Positions 10,491 through 21,196 of a stretch of DNA of 64,000 bases are shown here, piece by piece. A model generated the notes under the pieces. That model was not told the DNA's origin. It saw nothing but the letters and a program-made list of their open reading frames with translations, and did no database searches. This DNA is from Anagrus nilaparvatae. Taxonomy: Eukaryota > Arthropoda > Insecta > Hymenoptera > Mymaridae. Both the position numbers and the translations under genes were made by a program. Where the stretch lies: the NCBI GenBank assembly GCA_022575985.1, contig JAKSXM010000263.1, positions 10,768,001 through 10,832,000 on the forward strand. Reading direction: 5' to 3'. How positions within the stretch are numbered: position 1 is the stretch's first letter; the number at the start of each line of letters is the position of its first letter.

Positions 10491-12869
10491 TTGGATAAAA
10501 ATGCTCCTCTTAGATGGGATAGGTCAGTAGACGAAGAAAATCCCGGGGACGCACCCTTTACCTTACAAACCGCGTATAATGAGCTATCATATGACGAAAT
10601 CAGAAATGTTTCTGCTACTAGTTCAAAAAGTAGAGGCGATCTAGATAATAGTCAACATATCTCAGAAATACGCGATATAAGATTAAATATTCCGAGCTCT
10701 ACCAATAATAATGCAGTAAATACACAAATTACGAATGCGCCCCTGCCAACTAACCCGTCAACCCCTATTAGTGTAAGTATACCCCCAATCACGACAAGTG
10801 CAATAAATAATAATTTAATAAGACCAACGTATACTCAAGGAGGTCCTAGGGTAACTTCTAGAATTGTAGGAACTTCCACATTCATACAAGAAGATCCTTC
10901 AGGCCTAAGGGTCAACAATAATTTATACCAGGGATTAAATATCCCTCGTATGAATATGTTCGATTTTTATAACCAACAATACGCTTATAATTATATGAAT
11001 TATAGGACCCCTGCCTCACAATTCGATAGTATACCTGTAAGTAGACCTCTAATAAGGACTAATCAAATCCTTGATAGTTTTTTTTGGGATTACGAAGGCA
11101 TGAGAAGACTAGAAAATGCCACTTATAATTTGACTAGACCAAATCACGACGTACCCTTGAGACAAACGTATGAACCAGAGAATGATGCAAATTTAATGGC
11201 ACATTCAACACAGAACGAAAACATAGAAGAAAATATCCTTGACAATCAACAGAATCAAAATGACATACCCCATAAAGAATCTGAACAAGAAAGGGCACGC
11301 TCACAAATTATTGCAGAACGGGAACTTTTGCAAGACGAACGAACGAAAGTTCACCAGGAAGCTATAAGATTAAGCCAAGAGAGAGAGCGAATCGAAAAAG
11401 AAAGAAAAAATTTTATCCAAGCCCAAGTCAACGCAGAAATGCTAAGAATAAAAGAACTCGAGAAAAGTAGTAATAAACAGCCAAAAGAAAGCTCGCATAA
11501 GAATAAAGACATATCGGATGAGGAATTATTAGACAGTGGCAGCAGTAGTGAGTCAGTAGAAAGAGAAGGTCATAAGAAGGTTAAGAATACTCTTGAATTA
11601 TCAGATACTGCTAAGAAAGTAGCTACCAGGACCTTAAGGGACTGGACCTTGAAATTTGATGTGGATACAGATAAAGCATCTGATTTTCTAGACAAATTGA
11701 CTGACTGTCAAGAAACCTCCGGCCTTACCTTCCAGCAAATAAAATATGCCTTATCGGCTATTTTAGACAAACAAGCAGGCATATGGTATAGAACTGAGAA
11801 GAAAACTCTCAAGTCCTGGAATGAACTAAAACAAGCTTTTATCGACAGATTTATACCTCCTCGCGACGACGAAGACTATATAGATGAGCTAAAGAATATG
11901 ACTCAAGGTAAAAATGAAAATATGGCGACATTTTTATCTAAATTCAAAGCTATATCTGATAAATTACAAGAAAAATTATATGAAAGGCGTTTAGTTAAAA
12001 TAGGGCTACGCGTTTTACACCCAGAGTACCAAAAATACATGGATAATTACCAGCCAACTAATGAAATTACTAGCTTTAAGACTTTACTAGAATTAGGAAA
12101 AAAGCATGAACAAGCCACTGAAATAGGCTCAAAATACACTGCTCCTAAGCCAAAAGACAAAACGATCATGCCAGAACTCGCGTATGAAGAAAAATCAACA
12201 AAAACAAAAATTGCAGCAATTCAAAGAAGCTCTGACCCGCCAACCCCCGTTACAACTACAGAAATAGTTACCAAGGGTAAAGGTGGTAAAAAGAGTAAGA
12301 AAAAGGCACAAAATAAAGAAACTGAACAAAACGACGAAGTGGCTGCGATGACAACAGCTGGAAATAATAACCAACAACAGCAAAAGCCTGCTCAGCAAGT
12401 GCAAAGCCAGCAGCAGCAACAAAATCAGCAACAAGGTTTTCAACAAAATCAAATGCATCAGCCACGACCTCGTAGACCTAATTTTGCACAGGGCGGTTTC
12501 CAGCAACAGGGTAACTTGCCATTCTATCCTAGAATGCCAGGTGGGCCAAAATTTGCGACAAACCCCCCTCAACAAAATTTTGACCCATATTACGTAAATC
12601 AAAACCAATGGCAAAGTAATTACAGGCCAAGACAACAATTTAACGCCCCGCGCCAGAACTATCCTCAACAGAACTATACTCAACAGTACATTAGAACCCC
12701 CTTCAGTGGTAATTGTACATTATGCTCTCAGGTAGGACACAAGGCTAGAGCCTGTCCTCAACTGGGAAATAGATTAGTTTGTTTTGGATGTGGTACGTTA
12801 GATGTAACTTTTCCTAATTGCCCCAGTTGTTTAGCAAAAAAGAATCAGGCTATGGGAAACTGGCAATAG
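10491..12869 (+). CDS. gag: Gypsy Gag polyprotein
   Basis: A 792-codon open frame. Residues 1-240 are low-complexity and N/P-rich; 265-330 form a charged coiled coil (ERARSQIIAERELLQDERTK); 380-560 are a retrotransposon-gag capsid domain with SDFLDKLTDCQ, WNELKQAFIDRFIPP and RLVKIGLRVLHPEYQKYM. A Q/N-rich linker precedes a CCHC zinc knuckle (CTLCSQVGHKARACP) and a second Cys-rich segment, CFGCGTLDVTF. It is the only intact large gene of the element. The first codon of the frame is TTG with a stop not far upstream, so the ATG seems to have mutated or lies elsewhere. It ends at TAG 12867-12869, 25 bp after a slippery heptamer that links it to pol. Confidence 0.85.
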   Translation: MDKNAPLRWDRSVDEENPGDAPFTLQTAYNELSYDEIRNVSATSSKSRGDLDNSQHISEIRDIRLNIPSSTNNNAVNTQITNAPLPTNPSTPISVSIPPITTSAINNNLIRPTYTQGGPRVTSRIVGTSTFIQEDPSGLRVNNNLYQGLNIPRMNMFDFYNQQYAYNYMNYRTPASQFDSIPVSRPLIRTNQILDSFFWDYEGMRRLENATYNLTRPNHDVPLRQTYEPENDANLMAHSTQNENIEENILDNQQNQNDIPHKESEQERARSQIIAERELLQDERTKVHQEAIRLSQERERIEKERKNFIQAQVNAEMLRIKELEKSSNKQPKESSHKNKDISDEELLDSGSSSESVEREGHKKVKNTLELSDTAKKVATRTLRDWTLKFDVDTDKASDFLDKLTDCQETSGLTFQQIKYALSAILDKQAGIWYRTEKKTLKSWNELKQAFIDRFIPPRDDEDYIDELKNMTQGKNENMATFLSKFKAISDKLQEKLYERRLVKIGLRVLHPEYQKYMDNYQPTNEITSFKTLLELGKKHEQATEIGSKYTAPKPKDKTIMPELAYEEKSTKTKIAAIQRSSDPPTPVTTTEIVTKGKGGKKSKKKAQNKETEQNDEVAAMTTAGNNNQQQQKPAQQVQSQQQQQNQQQGFQQNQMHQPRPRRPNFAQGGFQQQGNLPFYPRMPGGPKFATNPPQQNFDPYYVNQNQWQSNYRPRQQFNAPRQNYPQQNYTQQYIRTPFSGNCTLCSQVGHKARACPQLGNRLVCFGCGTLDVTFPNCPSCLAKKNQAMGNWQ
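12836..12842 (+). promoter_or_regulatory. -1 ribosomal frameshift slippery site (A AAA AAG) at the gag-pol junction
   Basis: In the gag frame the codons are GCA AAA AAG, exactly the X XXY YYZ spacing required. A -1 slip continues as KKESGYGK into the pol frame, which is open past the gag TAG. Downstream, GGAGG near 12870 can pair with CCTCC near 12893 to give a possible stimulatory hairpin. Confidence 0.7.
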
Positions 12870-15800
12870 GAGGACGCAAGTGCTCCAACGACCTCCAGTT
12901 CACAATAAATGGAGCGAGTAATAATAATTTTAAAATTAATAGAAAAAAATTCGATAATGAAAATATAAATGTTGAATTAAATAAAAATGAAATAAATGAC
13001 CAGGAATATTTAATAAATTTTGACGACGAAAATGAAATTGACCCCGATTATGCCCTTATAAGTATGGAAGAAAAAGACGAGTTGATAAAGGAATTTTTAA
13101 ATGATAAGAAAGAAACTAAAAGTTCTGAGAAAGAAAATATTGACAAGGAAGTAATTGAAAATGAAATTATTGACCCTAAGAAAAATCACGGAGTTAAAAA
13201 TAGTGCTATTCCTAAATATCTATGGCCAAGATTGAAACATGAACCATTCAGCTCTGAGATTAGAATAGGAGAATTAGTTTCTAAAATTCAAGAAACTTTG
13301 CCAGTAGATATGTGACCTCCTACTAACAATATAATGAAAACATCACGACAGCAAGAAACTGATGAAGCACCGGTACCAGCTGAAATGGCCGCCATTCAAT
13401 GGTCATAACTGTCGTTGTCCATCCGGGTCATTTCTCAGAACCTTGAAATCTAGATTTTTTAAAAACAGACCCATAAATGAATTTCGTAGAAAAATTCATC
13501 TCCGAATTCGTAAAATCAGAATGCATCAAAATAAAGAATAGGATAAATTCCGAAATTCTTTTTATGAAACCTTATATTTCATGGTAATTTTTTGCTTTTT
13601 ACAAATAATAACTTCTGATATTTTATCAAATATTCACTAATTTTTAGGAATTTTGATTTATCTACCTTACAACCCTTCTAGTTTTTATTATTCTGCATTA
13701 GAAAGTTTGTATACTTAATTTTCGGGATTCGGAAAACTGCCCCGGATGGACAACGACAATTATGACCAATGAATGGCGCCCGCTGAAATCAGTGAAATCC
13801 TAGCTGATTTAAAAAGGTTAGATATTGCTGCTACGACGACAGATAATAGGTTATGTTTTAATATTGTTATAGGGAACGTGTATATTAAAGCATTATGTGA
13901 TACAGGATCCATCGGCTCGTATTTAAACCCAAAATTTTATGAAAATTTTAAACATAAGTTCAAGCCCTTAAATAATACAGCTATGGTGAATGCCACAGGA
14001 CAAATTTCCCCTATCACTGAAAAATGAAGAGTAAGTTTCCATATAGACGGGTTAGACGGTAATATTGATTTAAAAGTTGCGAAAGATATTAAATATGAAA
14101 TGGTCTTAGGTATGGATTTTACGAAATTATTTAAAATTGAAGTATATGCGGCAGGAGACGAATGGAGAGTAAGAGATAATAACAAAAAATGGTATCAGTT
14201 TAGTACTAACGACAATACAAATAATTTACAATTATATTGAGAATGTGCGGGTATCGAGGAAATTACAATAGACCAGAAACAAGAAATCGATAAAGTTTTA
14301 AAAGAATGTCTCCCCTCACTCCCCATGCCTTTAGGAAAAACACACTTAATTAAGCATAAAATTAGGGTGAAACCTGATGCCATCCCAGTAAGACACAAAG
14401 TAAGACGTATGTCACCAAAATTATTGGATTTAGCGATTGAGGAAGCAAAAAAATGGATCAAGTTAGGTGTAGTCAAGTATTCTAACAGTTCTTGGTGCAG
14501 TGCACCATTAATGGTTCCTAGTAAACCAGCAGGAAGCTGGAGGATGTGCGTGGACTATCGTGACCTCAATAAAGTGACTGAAAAAGATTCGTATCCATTA
14601 CCAAATTTGGACGCTTCTTTGGATAAGCTCAGAAAAGCTCGTTTTCTGTCCAAAATCGATTTATCCAAAGCCTTCATATAATGCCCCCTAGAGAAAAGAT
14701 CAAAAATGTACACTGCTTTTGCACTCCCAGGGCTTCGTTTACTCCAATTCACCAGAATACCGTTTGGAGTTACTGATGGACAAAAAACCTTCCAAAGATT
14801 GATGTATCGCATCATTAGACCTGACCTTGAACCATTTGTATTGACATATCAAGACGACATAGTCATAGCGACAGAAACTTTTGAACAATACCTGCAATAT
14901 CTTAGAATAGTCTTGAAAAAGTTGGTGGACGCTGGACTTTCAATTAACTCCGATAAATGCGATTTTAGTTGCAAAGAAATTTTATATTTAGGATTTATCT
15001 TAGATGCAAACGGGCTAAGACCTGATAAAGAGAAAATAAGTATTCAAGATTTATCGACAAAACTGCTGAATTAAAATTACCCTTAGTAAAATTATTACCC
15101 AAAGATGTTAAATGGACTTGGGGCGAAGAGCAACAAGAATCTTTTGAAAAATTAAAAATGGCCTTAGTAAGTACACCTGTATTAGCTAGACCAGATTTTT
15201 CCAAAAGATTCACAGTACAAACAGGCGCCAGTGACGAATCTTTGGGTGCTGTTTTAACTCTATAACACGACGACGGCGAACACCCAATCGTCTATATAAG
15301 TCAAGTGCTAAGCGATGCAGAAAAAAATTATAGCGCCACCGAAGGAGAATGTTTAGCAATAATTTGGGCCATAAAAAGGTTTAGACCTTATTTAGAAGGT
15401 TATAATTTTACAGCCATTACCGACCACTCTAGTCTAAAATGGCTGAATAAATTCAAAGAACCTACAGGACGTTGGGCCCTAGAACTGCAACAATGGGATT
15501 TCGACATTCAATATCGGAAAGGTTGCTTAAATTATGTTCCTGACGCCTTATTTTGAATTCCATATAAAGAATTAACAGACCAATGTAAAGAAGATGAATT
15601 AGACTTTTTAACCATATTAGAAGAAATTAACGACAACTGGTATTTACGTAGATTAGAAGAAATAAAAACTTGGCCCTGGAAATTCCCTGACTGGCAAATT
15701 CACGACAACAGAATTTATATACACCGAAAAGATTATCTCCTAGACCCAGTAGGCGGCGAAGACAATAATTGGAAGTTAGTTTTGCCCTTAGAGTGGCGAC

Positions 15801-17158
15801 AAAGAGCTTTAAACGAAGTTCATCATGAACCGTTAACAGCTCACTATGGAATCGCAAAAACTTACGACAGACTAGCAAGAACTTATTTCTGGCCAGGAAT
15901 GTACCACGATACCCTAGAATACGTTACAAGTTGTATAGAATGCCAAAGGCATAAGTCTGTGCAGACAGGCCCACAAGGTCTTATGGGTAAACGTATCGTG
16001 GAAACACCCTGGACGGTTGTAGCAGCCGACTGCATGGAATTTCCCAGGAGCAAAAGTGGATTTAAATACCTGGTTGTTTTTCAAGACCTGTTTACTAAAA
16101 TTATAGAATTAAAACCGCTTAGAAAACAAGACGGTAAAAATATAGCACAAGCGTTCGAAGAACTTATATTATTTAGATGGGAAACTCCGGAATATTTTTT
16201 AGCAGATAATGGGAAAGAATTCGATAACGACTTGGTAAAAAAGCGTTTGAAGGAATATGGCGTAAGGTTTATAACGCCTCCCCCCCCCTACTTCCCCCAA
16301 GCAAACGTTGTCGAATGCCAAAACCGTAACCTAAAGACCATTATCAGAATATACATAGGGTCAGACCATCGAAATTGGGACCTTCAATTGCATGAATTTA
16401 GGCATGCAGTGAAAACTGTTAAACAAGAATCGACTAAAGTTTCCCCTGCGTTTTTAAATTATGGAAGACATCCAAAACCAGTTAAATGTTTACGCCGAGA
16501 AATAGAATTAGAAAATGATAAAAATACAATAGAAGTACATAAGTAAGACCCCGGATTATGGAAAGATAGGTTAAAAAGATTGCAATTTTTAAGAGACTTA
16601 GTAGCTAAATATATAGATGACGCTAGAGAAAAGCAAAAGTTAAATTACGATAAAGGTAGGAAGGATGTAAATTTTAGGGAGGGAGAAATGGTTCTTAGAA
16701 AGACCCAGTGTTTATCTTCAACGGATAAACATTTTGCCGCAAAGCTTGCGCCTCGAAACGAGGAACCTACAAAAATCACTAAAGTGTTGTCAACTAACAC
16801 TTATGAAGTAGACTCCCCCGGTAGATTACCCAAAGTTCACGTGTCACAGCTGCGTCGATTTAAACCTCCTTTCCAAATCAACGAAAATAATTCAAAATCA
16901 ATAAATAATAATCAAAATATTCATTACAATTTCAGAGGAAGTGATAATGCACCTAACGGCGGTAGAAGAACTTTGGTGGGATCTACAGGAGAGTGTAGAC
17001 GAGGAGGACCTCTACTCCGAGGCAACAACCCCTCCTATGACACCCGACTCCCTAGAACGGCCCACGATGACCTCGACCCCACCAAAAACGACCCAGTCCC
17101 CACAACTAGAACAGTTAGGAGACCAGGCTTGCGCCCTAGACCCTTGTCACGACAATAA
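12838..17158 (+). pseudogene. pol: Gypsy Pol polyprotein (protease, RT, RNase H, integrase), several stops
   Basis: Pol starts by -1 frameshift from gag. An acidic linker runs to a TGA at 13313-13315 and is then split by a MITE (13387-13781). The aspartic protease has ALCDTGSIGSY. RT has WCSAPLMVPSKPAGSWRMCV and the catalytic TYQDDIVIA, where Leu or Ile is usual in place of Gln. The RT-RNase H connection is shortened by an out-of-frame deletion near 15045. RNase H shows SATEGECLAIIWAIKRFRPY and TDHSSLKWL. Integrase (15782-16546) has a zinc region ending SCIECQRHK and the D, D, E residues in AADCMEF, LADNGKEF and VVECQNRN. The tail carries the gypsy GPY-like region. Stops lie near 13313, 14024, 14238, 14679, 15263, 15554 and 16544. 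Confidence 0.85.
13387..13781. mobile_element. 395-bp MITE in gypsy pol with 8-bp target duplication
   Basis: GCTGAAAT occurs at 13379-13386 and 13782-13789 exactly outside about 40-bp terminal inverted repeats containing GGTCATAA and GTCGTTGTCCATCCGGG. Eight-base duplication is typical of hAT (or P) transposons. The insertion separates the acidic linker from the protease; without it the flanking pol frames face each other. No coding capacity. Confidence 0.8.
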
Positions 17159-17180
17159 ACTTCAAGCATACACCATATAA
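16941..17180 (+). CDS. Short overlapping open frame at the end of gypsy pol
   Basis: In another frame than the pol tail, 79 codons read HLTAVEELWWDLQESVDEE and then a Pro/Thr-rich stretch TTPPMTPDSLERPT. Its composition looks more protein-like than the Arg/Gly-rich pol tail over the same bases. It may be the true pol C-terminus after a frameshift near 16950. Function unknown. Confidence 0.35.
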   Translation: MIMHLTAVEELWWDLQESVDEEDLYSEATTPPMTPDSLERPTMTSTPPKTTQSPQLEQLGDQACALDPCHDNKLQAYTI

Positions 17181-17309
17181 TATTTAAATGGTGTGATGTT
17201 ACCAACTAAGATCACGGGCACGGTAAAGAAACTCACCGTGGAGGAAAAACTCAGAAGACCCCATAATGCAGAAATTGTACATTAAAAAATAAAAGAAAAT
17301 AAAGACTAT

Positions 17310-17660
17310 ATGAAAATACCATCGCTAATGAGTTTAAATATCCCAGTGACCGATGAAATAAGGGAAAGACCACCAGCCCCAGAAGTAAATTTAGTACCAG
17401 CAATAATATTACAGGATAAAATGCAATTAAATGACGACGACGAGGACAAAAACGAAGAAGAAACGTTCATTAGAAACAGGCCGGTACGCCATTACAATGC
17501 ATTCCCATTATTCTTGATTTACGATGATTATCAAAGTACGGGAGCTCTTTTTTCCAATTTAGACCCTGTACCCTTTGATGCTTTAGTAGATGCCCCTCAT
17601 CATTGTTGTTTCAACTGTAGGTGTTATGCAATAACTAACAAAAAAATAATAAATAATTAA
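17310..17660 (+). CDS. Unknown gypsy 3' open frame (116 codons)
   Basis: The frame starts with ATG at 17310 and reads MKIPSLMSLNIPVTDEIRER, then an acidic run DDDEDKNEEETF, the RPVRHYNAFPLFLIYDDYQ block and a Cys-rich end HHCCFNCRCYA. No signal peptide or membrane segment, so it is not an envelope protein. It is open throughout, although pol is not. It could be a third ORF of this gypsy lineage or a displaced piece of pol. Confidence 0.4.
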   Translation: MKIPSLMSLNIPVTDEIRERPPAPEVNLVPAIILQDKMQLNDDDEDKNEEETFIRNRPVRHYNAFPLFLIYDDYQSTGALFSNLDPVPFDALVDAPHHCCFNCRCYAITNKKIINN

Positions 17661-18336
17661 TAATAATTTATAAACAATTAATAATAAATAATAAACAATT
17701 ACCTAAGATAATATTTATAAATAAAATATGTAAATACTATTTAAGCTTATTAATCAAATAGGAAATGTTTTAGATTAAGAAATAATAACATAAAAATAGG
17801 AAATAATAATATAAATTAGGAAAATATAGTTTACTATTACGTAAACTATAACATAAAATTAAGTAATAATTAAGTAATTAACAAATAATAATATTTATAT
17901 TTTGAATATTTAAAATAACTTAAATAAGGAATCATTAGTATAGAAGAACATAAAAATTGTAAGACAGGCAGTCAGTGAAGATAAATCTCGCGGCGTGTAC
18001 CTTAAATCGCTATTTTAATAAATTTTAGTTAACTTATAATCTTTGTGTGTTTATTTCAAGGTCCCTAGCTTCCAGACAAAACATGAGTAAGTACTTAATA
18101 TAATTTTTATTAAAACGCTTAGGTCAGCATTCTGTTTTTATCGGAGTTTCATTCATAAGTTCATTACTCTTACTTTACATTGTAAAATATAAATATGTGT
18201 ATTCTGCATTATTTAAAAATATTTTATTAAGTAAAATAATTAACAATTATATAATTATTTAACGTTATGATGAACATAACATAGGCAACCAAACCATAAC
18301 AGATAACAATGCCCTGAAAATGACATTAATCTTGTC
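17661..18336 (+). other. Gypsy 3' non-coding region
   Basis: AT-rich, with many short TAATAA-type motifs; no open frame or RNA seen. Confidence 0.5.
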
Positions 18337-18675
18337 TGTCATAACTGTGGGAGACAAGGCCTGATTATGCGGGACTGCCCGAGGTGCAAAAGACCAAATG
18401 CAAGAGGCCGTTATGCTATTTATAAAAAGCAATGGGGAAATCAAGCAAAACCCATTTAGCAAATATATCCTAGCCTTTTTGCCGCCCCACCTTACGGTGA
18501 CACTTGGCAAGATGACCCCGATGAAATCAGCGCTCCAGACTCTAATCCGCAAGTTAATGAAGACGAAACCCAAGAAGTATGCAAAGAGGGCAAAGATCCC
18601 GTCGACTTTAGATACCGAAAACGTCGATCCCTACTTCTTGAACTATTTAACCTAGACTTGACAGAGTCCCATTAA
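18337..18675 (+). pseudogene. Second gag remnant (zinc knuckle and acidic tail) downstream of pol
   Basis: From 18337 the frame reads CHNCGRQGLIMRDCPRCKRP, a CCHC-like knuckle with the His replaced by Met or Ile. After one TAG at about 18457 the same frame continues as APPYGDTWQDDPDEISAPDS and RKRRSLLLELFNLDL to TAA at 18675. The pattern matches the gag-pol junction of a different gypsy lineage from the one surrounding it. It is probably a fragment of an older element or a recombined tail. Confidence 0.5.
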
Positions 18676-19210
18676 GAGATAGGTTATATACCATTTACAT
18701 ACCTCTAACAAGTGCTATAACTATAGCCAGAAGATACGCGGAATAATATAAAACATTTTCGTGAACCTTTATTAAAATTTTTTACCTTTTTTATTACTTT
18801 AATAATTTTTTGTTTGTTTGACCAAAGATCAATAAAGGAAAAATACTCCTTAAAATCAAAGTGATTAATAAAATAATGTTAGGGTAAAATCAACCCGATT
18901 AAATTTAGTCATGACATGGTCATCCATACCCATTAAAATTTGATCAAAGTAAATATTTTTTTTTTCATTAATAAGTTAAGCCGTCCTAATTCCCTATTAT
19001 CCCAAACCCATGAAAATGAGGAATGGATATCCGGTTAATATGACGTAAGTAACTTATTTTTGACAACATAACCGCGAGCTCGATAGATTATTGAATTAAA
19101 GAAATTATTTTTTTTTTTTTGAACGTGAATTTATAAGATTTTTGAAATACGTAAAGTTTTGCCTTTTTTTTAGTTGAATATTATATTTTTTTTTGGAATT
19201 AGATTTATAC
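18676..19210. other. AT-rich gypsy 3' region without genes
   Basis: No open frame, repeat or RNA is recognised between the gag remnant and the tandem duplication. Confidence 0.45.
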
Positions 19211-19211
19211 A

Positions 19212-21055
19212 TTTTTTTATGCTCTAACTCTCTTTTGAAATAAAATTATATATATATATTGTAAATAATAGTTAAAAAGTTGTTCATAGTAATTTAAGTA
19301 ATTAGGGACAGGAGTGATTCGGGTAGGAACAGATTGTACTCGATAGTATGAAAGTTTTTTTTAAAGGAGTTGAAGACTTTCTTATATAAAGCCCCCTTTA
19401 AGGGGAGGGCTATTGTAACGTGGCTACAAACGCATTAAAATAAATATTCTAGTCGTCGGCCATTATGTTAATTTTTGTTTAATATTATAAAGAACGTACA
19501 ATTAATAAAAAGTGAACTGATTAAGTTGAATACTGATTTTTGTCGTGAAAATATAAGTGAATTTTTAAAAGAATTAAAGAAAAGATTTAGAGAGCAAAAT
19601 CGATCGGTTAATTCTCTTGCATCGATTTTATATTACAAGATACATAATTATCTAGACACGAGGTGTCAAGTTTTAAGATTGTCGTAAGATAAAATTTGAA
19701 GAAGTTTAAGAAGTTTAAGAGGTTTAAGGTGTCGAAATTCGATCATTCTTATTTTAGTTGAAAAGAAGAAATTAAAAGGATATTATTAATTGATTATGTC
19801 ATTAAATAAGAATTTTGAAGTTACAGAAAATAATAACGAAGAAGGTAGGTCATCAACTCCTAAATAAGTGAATTACTGCGTGTGTGTATCGCGACGGCAA
19901 TATTATTATAAAATTAAAGTGAATTATAGGACATTGTCATAATTAATTTAAAATAAAAGACATTTTTAGCTTATAGTTAATTATATATTATTTTTGAAAT
20001 AAAGTTAATAATTTGTGTGTTTATTGAAATTACTAGTGTTCAATTTATTTAAAAAGAAGATTTAACATCTCTCCCCTATTTCTTAGAAAATTCCCATGAC
20101 TCTGATTTTAAGTATTTATATACATATGTTTTTTTTTTTTATGCTCTAACTCTCTTTTGAAATAAAATTATATATATATATTGTAAATAATAGTTAAAAA
20201 GTTGTTCATAGTAATTTAAGTAATTAGGGACAGGAGTGATTCGGGTAGGAACAGATTGTACTCGATAGTATGAAAGTTTTTTTTAAAGGAGTTGAAGACT
20301 TTCTTATATAAAGCCCCCTTTAAGGGGAGGGCTATTGTAACGTGGCTACAAACGCATTAAAATAAATATTCTAGTCGTCGGCCATTATGTTAATTTTTGT
20401 TTAATATTATAAAGAACGTACAATTAATAAAAAGTGAACTGATTAAGTTGAATACTGATTTTTGTCGTGAAAATATAAGTGAATTTTTAAAAGAATTAAA
20501 GAAAAGATTTAGAGAGCAAAATCGATCGGTTAATTCTCTTGCATCGATTTTATATTACAAGATACATAATTATCTAGACACGAGGTGTCAAGTTTTAAGA
20601 TTGTCGTAAGATAAAATTTGAAGAAGTTTAAGAAGTTTAAGAGGTTTAAGGTGTCGAAATTCGATCATTCTTATTTTAGTTGAAAAGAAGAAATTAAAAG
20701 GATATTATTAATTGATTATGTCATTAAATAAGAATTTTGAAGTTACAGAAAATAATAACGAAGAAGGTAGGTCATCAACTCCTAAATAAGTGAATTACTG
20801 CGTGTGTGTATCGCGACGGCAATATTATTATAAAATTAAAGTGAATTATAGGACATTGTCATAATTAATTTAAAATAAAAGACATTTTTAGCTTATAGTT
20901 AATTATATATTATTTTTGAAATAAAGTTAATAATTTGTGTGTTTATTGAAATTACTAGTGTTCAATTTATTTAAAAAGAAGATTTAACATCTCTCCCCTA
21001 TTTCTTAGAAAATTCCCATGACTCTGATTTTAAGTATTTATATACATATGTTTTT
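19212..21055. repeat. 922-bp tandem duplication of gypsy 3' UTR, polypurine tract and most of the LTR
   Basis: The unit from about 19212 to 20133 repeats almost base for base at 20134-21055 (for example TGTAACG at 19414 and 20336, ATGCTCTAAC at 19219 and 20141). Junctions fall in T runs: one unit ends ...CATATG plus T run and the next begins T run plus ATGCTC. The second copy is followed by the true LTR end. Either slippage between T runs or an assembly artefact would give this. Confidence 0.85.
19399..19413 (+). promoter_or_regulatory. Polypurine tract of the gypsy element
   Basis: AAGGGGAGGGCTAT directly precedes TGTAACG at 19414; the same tract precedes the second LTR start at 20336. This is where plus-strand DNA synthesis starts in LTR elements. 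Confidence 0.7.
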
Positions 21056-21196
21056 CTTTTTCTCTTTCAGCATAAAGATTGACTAGGTAAGTCCCGTGCT
21101 CGCGATTATTGAACCCGTGATATAGTGTATTATTATAAAATGCTGAATTTTTATGAATGACTCTATTTCCGTAAGGGCGGAAATAAGCACATTACA
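20336..21196 (+). repeat. 3' LTR of the gypsy element (complete copy)
   Basis: 861 bp from TGTAACGTGG to ACATTACA, followed by the ATTC target duplication. A partial LTR (19414-20133), lacking the last 140 bp, precedes it because of the tandem duplication. It lacks the 241-bp segment of the 5' LTR. Confidence 0.85.

Larger units (their letters stand above)
7741..21196 (+). mobile_element. Ty3/gypsy LTR retrotransposon inserted in the Polinton penton gene
   Basis: The element starts TGTAACG at 7741 and ends ...CATTACA at 21196. It is flanked by ATTC at 7737-7740 and 21197-21200, a 4-bp target duplication typical of gypsy integrases. It contains gag, a pol with protease, RT, RNase H and integrase, a small downstream open frame, and a polypurine tract before the 3' LTR. 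It is about 13.5 kb, long for a gypsy element. The excess comes from a 1.65-kb leader, a 395-bp MITE in pol, a foreign gag scrap near 18.4 kb and a 922-bp tandem duplication at the 3' end. pol carries at least seven stops, so this copy is dead. Confidence 0.88.

Noticed and set aside
12195..12683. Long open frame antisense to gag
   Set aside because: It mirrors the Q/N-rich linker of gag (leucine-rich complement) and has no family motif.
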